Shown one piece after another: positions 1-5,582 of a stretch of DNA of 7,037 nt (position 1 is its first letter; the number at the start of each line of letters is the position of its first letter). The notes under the pieces were generated by a model. It did no database searches. It was not told the DNA's origin and saw only the letters and a program-made list of their open reading frames with translations. This DNA is from JBKBIP01 sp046297495 (GTDB lineage: Bacteria > Planctomycetota > Planctomycetia > Gemmatales > Gemmataceae), in the NCBI GenBank assembly GCA_046297495.1, contig JBKBIP010000072.1, forward strand, positions 1-7,037, in the 5' to 3' direction. A program made the translations under genes and the position numbers.

Positions 1-774
1 GCATGTGGGTGGTCTTGTAACAACCCAGGGTACGCCGCCTCCTTCAAGCTTTCATCCACAACTTTCGATCATAGCTCGTTGGCTTACGCGGAATTGTTCT
101 TGAGCAATCCCAATGTCTACATCTGGGCTGGCTTGGCCGCCCATGCCTCCGCCAACGCTGGCAAAGCCATGGGATTAGCGGAATTTGCCGTGCCATTGAT
201 GGCGAATTCAAATACCATTCGCGGCATGTTGGCCGCCGGTAACCAGGCCATCTTTGATGACATCTACTGGCAATTCCTGGCCTACGAATATGGTGGTATT
301 ATATTGTTAAACCATTTTAATGATTTGGGCGCGTTGGCGGACGATGCCTACAACGGTTGGGTTCTGATTCATGAAGGCGCGACCAATCATCCATTCCCTG
401 ACATGCAGAAGATCGCGGAAGGGAATTTCTTGCTTTTGGACTATGAGCAAAGAAAGGTACTTCAGCCCGTTATCGACTATGATAATAATCCTTTTTATGC
501 ACTGATTGCCTCCCGAGCATCACCATACGTGAATTCTCCTCTTCATTATAAAATTGGTTCCATCACCAATCGCCATGATCCGTTTCACGTGGCCTTTGAA
601 ACTGAAAGTTTCAATGACTATATTAAGAGAAAATATCAACGAGATGGAGACTTTCAAAATATCGATGATCGTATGGACTGGATTGTTGGTTCCATGTGGC
701 CGCAGTGGCTGAAATTGTTGGAAGACGATACGGCGATGAAAAGCGTGCTCGACCGTTTTGAATTTTATCGATAG
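1..774 (+). CDS. Unrecognised protein, 3' part (5' end outside window)
   Basis: The reading frame is open from the first base of the window to the TAG at 772-774, giving 257 visible residues. A TTG at 79 could initiate, but the open frame upstream makes a start outside the window more likely. The protein is soluble-looking, rich in Trp, Tyr, Phe and Asn, with no membrane segment or signal. Notable stretches are WAGLAAHASANAG at about residues 42-54, GNQAIFDDIYWQFLAYEYGG at about 80-99 and EGNFLLLDYEQ at about 140-150. I do not recognise the family with confidence. The pattern of short helical blocks faintly recalls DUF2515-like proteins, and a C-terminal effector domain of a larger protein is possible, but neither is shown. 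Its GC content, in the 40s percent in most sampled lines, is lower than that of the genes to the right, which suggests transfer. The next gene follows 49 bases after the stop on the same strand. Confidence 0.82.
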   Translation, partial: ACGWSCNNPGYAASFKLSSTTFDHSSLAYAELFLSNPNVYIWAGLAAHASANAGKAMGLAEFAVPLMANSNTIRGMLAAGNQAIFDDIYWQFLAYEYGGIILLNHFNDLGALADDAYNGWVLIHEGATNHPFPDMQKIAEGNFLLLDYEQRKVLQPVIDYDNNPFYALIASRASPYVNSPLHYKIGSITNRHDPFHVAFETESFNDYIKRKYQRDGDFQNIDDRMDWIVGSMWPQWLKLLEDDTAMKSVLDRFEFYR

Positions 775-810
775 TGGGAACGCGTGCCAACATCCGAGTG
801 CACTGATTAT

Positions 811-814
811 GAGG
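811..814 (+). promoter_or_regulatory. Ribosome binding site deciding the start at 824
   Basis: GAGG lies 9 bases before the ATG at 824. The ATG at 809 and the TTG at 758 in the same frame have no comparable purine-rich site. This supports 824 as the start of the membrane-anchored protein. Confidence 0.5.
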
Positions 815-823
815 ACTCTAGCC

Positions 824-1438
824 ATGTTCATCAAAATGTTGCTCATCGCCACCACAGTGCTAAGTACTCTGATTCTGTTGGTGTTCTCGACTCCAAGGGT
901 AATCAACCAAGAGGAAAAAGTCGAAATACCGACGATTGAAGTTTGGATCAATGATTCCATCAATAAGTTAAAAGGCATGCAATGGAAGCGTGAACCGGAT
1001 GGCCAACCATTTCGGATTGCCGCCCGAGATCGATCTTGTAATGTCGTCGTCCATTTTCCAAGCGGTCAATCGTACAAGATATGGACGAACACGCTCTTCT
1101 TGGGGAGAAAAGATGAAACGGTTAGTTTGATTCAAATCGTGCCCTTGAAACGACGTGTTACATTCATCGAGTCAGTGCATACCATGCAACAAATCATGAC
1201 GGACCTGCAAGTGCGTGAGAATCCCAAAATTCCTGTCCCGGTAAATGAACTAGCCAAGATCAAGCCCAGGGAAGATATTCCTGCGCTGTACGCAACAGGT
1301 GGCAGAATTGAAAAAAGTATTGGAGCGCGTGTGGTAACCAATTATGATCAAACATTGAAAGGATGGTATGTAGTATTAGATATTACAGTACCAAAATTGT
1401 ACGGGATCCACAAGGAGTTTATCGAGAGTGATGATTGA
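824..1438 (+). CDS. Small membrane-anchored protein of unknown function
   Basis: The gene encodes 204 residues. The N terminus begins MFIKMLLIATTVLSTLILL, with one hydrophobic segment at about residues 5-22. There is no lipobox cysteine and no convincing signal peptidase site, so it is read as an anchor rather than a cleaved signal. The remaining ~180 residues are predicted to lie outside the cytoplasm. They are charged and beta-rich in appearance (for example CNVVVHFPSGQSYKIWTN and GWYVVLDITVP) and contain no motif I can name. An in-frame extension back to 758 overlaps the previous gene and would put 22 extra residues before the anchor; the Shine-Dalgarno-like GAGG favours 824. It follows the left-edge gene by 49 bases on the same strand and shares its lower GC content. 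That arrangement fits an effector/partner or toxin/immunity pair, but this is inference from layout only. The stop at 1436-1438 is 12 bases before a palindromic element. Confidence 0.8.
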   Translation: MFIKMLLIATTVLSTLILLVFSTPRVINQEEKVEIPTIEVWINDSINKLKGMQWKREPDGQPFRIAARDRSCNVVVHFPSGQSYKIWTNTLFLGRKDETVSLIQIVPLKRRVTFIESVHTMQQIMTDLQVRENPKIPVPVNELAKIKPREDIPALYATGGRIEKSIGARVVTNYDQTLKGWYVVLDITVPKLYGIHKEFIESDD

Positions 1439-1450
1439 GGAAGTTGAGCA

Positions 1451-1541
1451 AGAAAAGGGGACGCGACTCGAATTTGCTTGACGGAGAGCGGCTCGTGGCG
1501 GAATCTGACAGCTAGCGAATTCGAGTCGCGTCCCCTTTTCT
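1451..1541. repeat. 91-bp palindromic element, copy 1 (MITE/REP-like)
   Basis: Perfect 24-bp inverted repeats at 1451-1474 and 1518-1541 (core GGGGACGCGACTCGAATT) enclose a 43-bp interior. The 61 bases 1452-1512 match the reverse complement of 5522-5582 at 58 positions, so this is one member of a dispersed family. It carries no coding capacity of its own. It sits between the convergent ends of the membrane-anchored protein gene and the PHP hydrolase gene. The transcript would fold into a very strong hairpin ending in CCCCUUUU on one strand and, by symmetry, on the other, so a bidirectional terminator role is plausible. Mobilisation by a transposase acting elsewhere in the genome is inferred, not seen. 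Confidence 0.85.
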
Positions 1542-1572
1542 GCCCCCACGCCAGCGCGCAAACCATGTCGTG

Positions 1573-1678
1573 CGTCAGGGCTGTTTGATATTTCAAGGTG
1601 AGCAAAGTGAGTCCTACGTCGTTCTTAAACTTACGTCGAATCGCCTTACCCATGTTGAAACATCAAACGACCCTGCCG
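1573..1678. repeat. Imperfect inverted repeat in the convergent spacer
   Basis: Arms at 1573-1596 and 1655-1678 are complementary at 20 of 24 positions (right arm begins TTGAAACATCAAACGACCC). They enclose 58 bases. The arms are AT-richer in the middle and unlike those of the neighbouring 91-bp element. It could be a decayed second repeat family or a structured RNA. No convincing gene lies on it: small ORFs cross it on both strands but run into the neighbouring repeat or the PHP gene. Confidence 0.5.
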
Positions 1679-1717
1679 TGCGCCCCCATGCTGGGAACTT
1701 CTTCATCGTGGGATACA

Positions 1718-1753
1718 TCGCCGACTGGTCGGAGCTTACAGCCTAGTCGGCGA
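1718..1753. repeat. Short palindrome downstream of the PHP gene
   Basis: TCGCCGACT at 1718-1726 pairs perfectly with AGTCGGCGA at 1745-1753 across an 18-base loop. It lies 29 bases past the stop codon of the PHP gene, which ends at 1783 on the - strand. A terminator role is possible, but there is no T-tract after the stem on that strand. A REP-like repeat is the alternative. Confidence 0.5.
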
Positions 1754-1782
1754 CCTGCCTCACGGATAAGTCGCGCGAAACG

Positions 1783-3297
1783 TCACCGCTCTACCCAGAT
1801 CGGCGTTAGCCAGGCCCATTGGCCGTTGACTTGGGCGACGCGCAGACGATAAATGTCCACCCCCCCCTCCGGCTCATCTTCCCAGTCCGCCTGCACCACG
1901 CATTCCGATAGAGGCACGAGCGGGCCGACGCGGATGGCTTCCGATAGCCAGCCGCGCAAATAGTGACAGCGGCTGGCATGCAACAGGTCGCCAAGCGCAT
2001 ACTCCCAACGCTGGCCGTTGACTTCGATATGTACTTTGCTGGTCAAGGGACCGCCTACTTCCAAGGATAGCGCTTGCGTCGTGGCGTGGCGCATGGACAG
2101 GTTGCCAACGGTCATGGAACGCCACGTACAGGAATGCGCGGTTTGTTCCAGAATGGCATGGGGCAAATCCTCGGCGTCGGCAATCTCGGCGTCTCCTTCT
2201 TGGGTCACCGGTGCCACCACCGGCGGCCCACTGAAACAAGATTCCACCTGAGTAATAACGCCATCAGCTAGGGAAAGTTTCGCCTGCCAGCGCGCCGGCT
2301 GCTCCTTACGTCCCCAACCCCAGGTGACACGCAAGCGATAGCGGTTATGCCCTTCCGCTGGCTCCCTGGCGCCGGCTTCGGGATGGAAGCGACGCACCAC
2401 CCGGCCATTCTTCAACAGTTCCACTTTGTCCAAGGCGTCGCTGCCGTGAACGACGACACGCACATGCCGCTTACCCGCTTCGCGGATGCTGGAACCGATC
2501 CAAGCATCATTGACGAACAAGCGGGCGTCAATGCGGTCGCCCGTAGCGGCATAGACGCGGCGCGCCAGCAGGGCCTCCCACAAGGCATCTCGTGTCAATT
2601 CCATGGCAAAGACTCCCAGCCGGCCGTCCCCGTGGCTGCCGGGGTAGGCGCTGTGATGATCCGTGGAAGCGATGATGCCGAAGTGATGGCCGAGGTCCCA
2701 GCCCGCCGTGGCCGTGCTACCGGCGTCGCGCGGCCCCATGTCGTGCAGCATCGGATACGGGGCGGCGTCGCTCTCCGAGCAACCGTGCAGGGAGTAGATT
2801 TCGACGAATGGCGAACCTTCTTCGCGGAAGTGCCGCCAGTCGATGCCGCGATAGCCAGCGGCGTAGCCGATGTGGTGTGGGATGACGATAGCCCCCTGTT
2901 CCTTCGCCCAGGCACGCAACGCTGGCAGATCGGGAGCATCTCGCAACGGCAGCTCCGGGCCGCGCGCATAAACATTGTGATCGCCATACTTCAGCGAATG
3001 CCACTCATAGCTGGGAAAAACGATGAATTTACCCGGCTGCGTGGCGGCTTCCTGCTGGGCCAGCAACTTGTGCCAATTCCGTGCCAAGCGCGCGAATCCG
3101 TCGCGGTGGTAGTCGATGATGTCGCCATAAACGGCGCGGTCAGTGGGCATGTCTGGCCAGAAAGCGTGGCCAGTGATCGAGCAGAAATCCAACTGCTGCC
3201 GCGCCCGGGCCAACGCTTGCTCGACGGTGCCATGTCCATAACTAATCGAACAATGGCTGTGCAGATCGCCCCAGTAAAGTTGATAGGTTTTGGTCAT
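1783..3297 (-). CDS. PHP-domain metallohydrolase, CehA/DUF3604-like
   Basis: The 504-residue protein starts with a PHP-type metal-dependent hydrolase domain. Visible metal-ligand candidates, in order, are the HxH of GDLHSHC (His13, His15), His44 in SITGHA, Glu98 in PSYEWH, His141/His142 in IPHHIGY, Glu166 and His171 in EIYSLHG, and Asp213-His214 in ASTDHH. These match the di- or trinuclear metal site of the PHP superfamily, which hydrolyses phosphoesters and some carbamate-type esters (CehA/McbA). After about residue 233 comes the ELTRDALWEALLARRVYAATGDRI block typical of CehA/DUF3604 proteins, followed by a beta-rich C-terminal half of unknown role. There is no signal peptide or membrane segment, so it is probably cytoplasmic. 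The start ATG at 3297 immediately precedes the conserved LYWGDLHSH segment; only a weak AAGAAG lies upstream. The kinase homologue lies 131 bases upstream on the same strand. The substrate cannot be deduced. Confidence 0.9.
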   Translation of the reverse strand: MTKTYQLYWGDLHSHCSISYGHGTVEQALARARQQLDFCSITGHAFWPDMPTDRAVYGDIIDYHRDGFARLARNWHKLLAQQEAATQPGKFIVFPSYEWHSLKYGDHNVYARGPELPLRDAPDLPALRAWAKEQGAIVIPHHIGYAAGYRGIDWRHFREEGSPFVEIYSLHGCSESDAAPYPMLHDMGPRDAGSTATAGWDLGHHFGIIASTDHHSAYPGSHGDGRLGVFAMELTRDALWEALLARRVYAATGDRIDARLFVNDAWIGSSIREAGKRHVRVVVHGSDALDKVELLKNGRVVRRFHPEAGAREPAEGHNRYRLRVTWGWGRKEQPARWQAKLSLADGVITQVESCFSGPPVVAPVTQEGDAEIADAEDLPHAILEQTAHSCTWRSMTVGNLSMRHATTQALSLEVGGPLTSKVHIEVNGQRWEYALGDLLHASRCHYLRGWLSEAIRVGPLVPLSECVVQADWEDEPEGGVDIYRLRVAQVNGQWAWLTPIWVER

Positions 3298-3377
3298 TTC
3301 GTGGATGTCTTCTTCTTGGCTTCATCGGTTCGCGCTAGCTTTCAGAAATACCAAGAGATAGGCGCATTGTATCCGCC

Positions 3378-3399
3378 ACAGCGAACAATTGCTCGCTGT
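3378..3399. promoter_or_regulatory. 22-bp near-perfect palindrome upstream of the PHP gene
   Basis: The sequence ACAGCGAACAA followed by TTGCTCGCTGT is self-complementary except for one A-C pair. It lies in the 131-bp spacer between the kinase homologue and the PHP gene, about 80 bases before the PHP start. Its symmetry is compatible with a dimeric regulator's operator. As a hairpin it lacks a following T-tract on the - strand, so a terminator for the kinase gene is less likely. A TACAAT just downstream on the - strand resembles a -10 box but has no good -35 partner. Confidence 0.35.
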
Positions 3400-3428
3400 T
3401 GCCGGAAAAAAATGCGTTTGTCTCTTCC

Positions 3429-4268
3429 TCACAGCCGAATACCGAGCGCTTTGGCCAAGTGGGCGATCATCTCGCGGCAGGATGGCCAGCGGTTTTGCGG
3501 AGTCATCGACATTCCCCGCGTGATGAGCGGTCGTTCTTGAGGTGATAGCATCGACAAGTCAGCGGATCGGTTAGAACTATGCAGAGACAAAGCCCCAGGA
3601 TTGGTGAAAGGAAGCCGACCGCCGCGCAGGTAGCAGTAGCACACCGCCAGGGAAAATTGATCCGACCACTGGCTCAGCCGGCCTTGCAAGACCTCGGGCG
3701 CCGCGAATTCCCGCGCGCTGGCTCGGTCGTGATATTTCAACGCTGCCGTCAAGGACGTGGCGTATTCCAGATCAGCGACCTTCAGCGTCTCGCCGAAGAG
3801 CAACAGATTGCTCGGTTTGATGGCCCCATGCTGAAAGCCCACCCGCAGCCCCCCGACTAGATGACGGCGGGCGTTCAAGAAATCGAGAGCATCCGCGGCT
3901 TGGGCCAGCAGCGGGCACAAATCGGCCGGCTCGACCCCCGTGCCGTACTCAGATTGATAGGCTTCTAGCACATCTTGCAAGCTGCCATCGGCCAACGGCA
4001 TGGCGACCACGAAATATTGATCATAACTCCAAACATGGTCAATGGGGGTCAGATGCGGGTGGCGCAACGGGGTCATCGCTTGCAAGGAACGCAGTTTGGC
4101 GCGGGCGGACGGATCATCGCAAGAGAGAAACTTCAGCGCGATCTCTTTCCCTTGAGAGTTGTCTGCCAGCCACACGCTGTTGAAACTCCCCCGATGAATC
4201 AGTTGCCGCAGCCGATAGCCCTGAAATACTTCCTGACCAATGGCAAATGCAGTCGTCATGGTTGCCAT
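3429..4268 (-). CDS. Hanks-type Ser/Thr protein kinase homologue, predicted pseudokinase
   Basis: The 279-residue protein spans one kinase fold and nothing else. The glycine loop is degenerate (HRGSFNSVW, residues 25-33). The ATP-anchoring lysine is present (Lys46 in IALKFL). LRHPHL at 68-73 and the hinge VVAMPLADGSL at 87-97 are typical. The catalytic loop reads HGAIKPSN (147-154), where active kinases have H-R/G-D-x-K-P-x-N, so the catalytic aspartate is Ala149. The DFG motif reads DLE (166-168). APE (190-192), the SDQFSLAV helix F segment (202-209) and Arg260 of the C lobe are kept. ATP binding may survive, but phosphotransfer is doubtful. There is no transmembrane or extracellular domain. 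The frame extends to 4421, but the extra 51 residues are Arg-rich and unlike the family; AAGGGG at 4275-4280, six bases before the ATG at 4268, decides the start. It probably acts as a scaffold or regulator; it may be co-transcribed with the PHP gene. Confidence 0.87.
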   Translation of the reverse strand: MATMTTAFAIGQEVFQGYRLRQLIHRGSFNSVWLADNSQGKEIALKFLSCDDPSARAKLRSLQAMTPLRHPHLTPIDHVWSYDQYFVVAMPLADGSLQDVLEAYQSEYGTGVEPADLCPLLAQAADALDFLNARRHLVGGLRVGFQHGAIKPSNLLLFGETLKVADLEYATSLTAALKYHDRASAREFAAPEVLQGRLSQWSDQFSLAVCYCYLRGGRLPFTNPGALSLHSSNRSADLSMLSPQERPLITRGMSMTPQNRWPSCREMIAHLAKALGIRL

Positions 4269-4274
4269 CCTTTT

Positions 4275-4280
4275 CCCCTT
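4275..4280 (-). promoter_or_regulatory. Ribosome binding site deciding the kinase start
   Basis: On the - strand AAGGGG stands six bases before the ATG at 4268, which begins MATMTTAFAIGQ. A second ATG at 4259 is also possible. The upstream ATG at 4421 would add an Arg-rich leader without family precedent. Confidence 0.55.
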
Positions 4281-4556
4281 TACTCTGCCGCGCCGCGCGC
4301 ACGGTAAACGCTTGGGTCGAGCAGCCCTGCGTTCCAACCCATCGGAAACGGATAATTCGGGATGAACTGAGGGGGAGGAAAACGACATTACGGGATTGGA
4401 ACGTTTCGGCAAACGACCCAAACGCCGATTGAGGGGGGAACTGGGAAAACGACCCCGAGACGGTGTATTACGGCATCATGCTCACTGAAGTAGTACGATA
4501 CAGTACGGATTCGTGTAATCAACCAACGTCTGTGAGCTGGCCGCAACCGGGGGGAT

Positions 4557-4661
4557 GGGGAAGTTCCGTAGGATTAATATAGCACTTTTCTCTTTAGTGT
4601 ATAGTGGAAAAACGGCATTTCCTCCGCCACCAACCGCGTAACACTACGGAACTGGTTCCCC
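4557..4661. other. Inverted repeat enclosing an AT-rich island in the divergent spacer
   Basis: The 638 bases between the kinase start (4268) and the deacylase start (4907) hold no convincing gene. Within them AGTTCCGTAG at 4562-4571 pairs exactly with CTACGGAACT at 4644-4653, and flanking GGGG (4557-4560) and CCCC (4658-4661) could extend the stem with an internal bulge. The enclosed 72 bases include an AT-rich stretch with TTAATATA and TGTATAG at about 4574-4606, the most promoter-like sequence in the spacer. No clean -35/-10 pair can be assigned. It may be a divergent control region or the remains of a small insertion. Confidence 0.4.
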
Positions 4662-4708
4662 CCACTTGGGACCCTTCATTCGCCATCTAGATAGTGCTCA
4701 TGGCATGA

Positions 4709-4733
4709 CCGCGCGCGATGACGGCGTGCGCGG
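4709..4733. other. GC-rich hairpin in the divergent spacer
   Basis: CCGCGCGC at 4709-4716 pairs with GTGCGCGG at 4726-4733 (one G-T pair) across a nine-base loop. Only three T residues follow nearby, so it is at best a weak terminator. In a GC-rich genome it may be chance. Confidence 0.25.
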
Positions 4734-4891
4734 CGGCCTTTCCCGCCCCTCCCATCTGGTATCTTCCGCATTTCTTGGCCTTGAAATGTGTCAAGCCAGG
4801 ATGATTGGGCAAACTTGTTCATGCGAACGCTACTCGCGCCTCGTTATACTGGGTTGGCAGGGGTCGGTATGTGGCCCTACCGAGGACGAGA

Positions 4892-4898
4892 AGAGGAG
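4892..4898 (+). promoter_or_regulatory. Ribosome binding site deciding the deacylase start
   Basis: AGAGGAG lies eight bases before the ATG at 4907. This favours 4907 over the in-frame upstream starts, which would add 34 residues outside the family. About 50 bases further upstream TATACT at 4845-4850 could be a -10 box, but its nearest -35-like hexamer (TTGTTC at 4815) is too far away at 24 bases. Confidence 0.65.
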
Positions 4899-4906
4899 AG
4901 CGAGTC

Positions 4907-5389
4907 ATGCAAGTCTGCGAATTTCTTTCGGATCATCGTGTCACCTTTGAGACATTGTTGCACCCACCGGCGTTCACATCCCAGAAGCGGGCTAAGTTCC
5001 TGGGCGTCTCGGGCAAGCAGGTGGCCAAGGGGGTGTTGCTAGTCGGCCCGCATGGTTACTTCGTGGCCGTGCTTCCCGCGACTCATCGAGTCGATACGCA
5101 AGCTCTGGGCCGGCATCTGCATGGGGCGGTGCGGCTGGCGCAAGCCGAGGAGATCGCTGCAGTATTCTGCGATTGCGAATGGGGCGTGGTGCCGCCGTTT
5201 GGTCGGTTGTACGGTCTGCCCACGGTGGTGGATGAAACACTGACGGCCAATGGCGAGCTGGTGGTGCTGGCCAACCGTCTCGGCCAAGCCATCCGCATGC
5301 GCTGCCGCGACTTCGAGCGGCTCGAACAGCCGCAACGGCTGTGCTTTGCCCGCCGCGCTTCCACTTGTGCCGCCCCGGCGTCAGAATGA
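4907..5389 (+). CDS. YbaK/ProX-type aminoacyl-tRNA deacylase
   Basis: The 160-residue protein has the length and layout of single-domain YbaK/EbsC family proteins, which act in trans to hydrolyse mischarged tRNA (Cys-tRNAPro for YbaK, Ala-tRNAPro for ProX) in the cytoplasm. Visible family features are the N-terminal FLSDHRVTFETLLHPPAFTS, the segment GKQVAKGVLLV with the conserved lysine (Lys41), the core GYFVAVLPATHRVD at 50-63, and GVVPPFGRLYGLPTVVDETL at 93-112, which matches the Gly-x-x-Pro-Pro-Phe loop of the fold. Which misacylated tRNA it clears cannot be told. The last ~20 residues (RRASTCAAPASE at the very end) are probably a disordered tail. The stop codon at 5387-5389 lies within a 13-bp tandem duplication at the border of the second palindromic element. 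The gene stands alone on the + strand and converges with the cyclase gene. Confidence 0.88.
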   Translation: MQVCEFLSDHRVTFETLLHPPAFTSQKRAKFLGVSGKQVAKGVLLVGPHGYFVAVLPATHRVDTQALGRHLHGAVRLAQAEEIAAVFCDCEWGVVPPFGRLYGLPTVVDETLTANGELVVLANRLGQAIRMRCRDFERLEQPQRLCFARRASTCAAPASE

Positions 5390-5412
5390 GAAAAAGGGGT
5401 GAGAAAAAGGGG
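5387..5412. repeat. 13-bp tandem duplication at the deacylase stop codon
   Basis: TGAGAAAAAGGGG occurs at 5387-5399 and again, directly abutting, at 5400-5412. The first copy contains the deacylase stop codon and the second overlaps the outer end of the palindromic element. It may be a footprint of insertion or replication slippage. Confidence 0.75.
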
Positions 5413-5582
5413 ACGCGACTCGAATTGGCCATCCTTCTGAAACAGAGCCTAGCGGGCCACCGCGCAATGGAGCGCGTGCTGGACAAAACCTCTCGGGGCC
5501 CGGCGCGGATGTTGTGGCATGGCTGTCAGATGACGCCACGATCCGCTCTCCGTCAAGCAAATTCGAGTCGCGTCCCCTTTTC
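5403..5582. repeat. 180-bp palindromic element, copy 2 (MITE/REP-like)
   Basis: The terminal arms are 5405-5426 and 5560-5581, a 22-bp perfect inverted repeat with the same core as copy 1 (GGGGACGCGACTCGAATT); the left outer end has one extra A. The interior is 133 bases. Its right 61 bases (5522-5582) are the reverse complement of 1452-1512 with three mismatches. The remaining ~95 interior bases (5427-5521) have no counterpart in copy 1, which looks like an internally deleted form, or else this copy carries an insert. The element fills the space between the convergent deacylase and cyclase genes and overlaps the cyclase 3' end by 30 bases. It has no credible gene of its own. Confidence 0.85.

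Noticed and set aside
520..978. 152-codon - strand frame opposite the two left-edge genes
   Set aside because: It is antisense to the better-supported + strand genes, spans their junction and shows no motif.
1348..1653. 101-codon - strand frame running through copy 1 of the repeat, with a plausible-looking start MGKAIRRKFKNDVGLTLL
   Set aside because: Its second half is only the translation of the palindromic element and the antisense of the upstream gene; the first ~38 residues could be a gene fragment, but nothing supports it beyond the open frame.
1598..1852. 84-codon + strand frame in the convergent spacer
   Set aside because: It crosses two palindromes and runs antisense into the PHP gene; composition is Ser/Arg/Pro-rich as expected for a chance frame.
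2347..3540. 397-codon open frame on the + strand opposite the PHP gene
   Set aside because: It is antisense to a gene with clear metal-binding motifs; long antisense frames are common in GC-rich DNA, and its translation resembles no family.
4666..4950. 94-codon + strand frame in the divergent spacer
   Set aside because: It overlaps the start of the deacylase gene in another frame, lacks a good ribosome binding site and has a chance-like composition.
1451..5582. CRISPR array
   Set aside because: The repeats are only two, inverted, 4 kb apart and of unequal length; there are no regularly spaced direct repeats.
5403..5582. Classic insertion sequence with target-site duplication
   Set aside because: There is no transposase frame, the element is only 180 bp, and no direct repeat flanks both ends; a non-autonomous repeat fits better.
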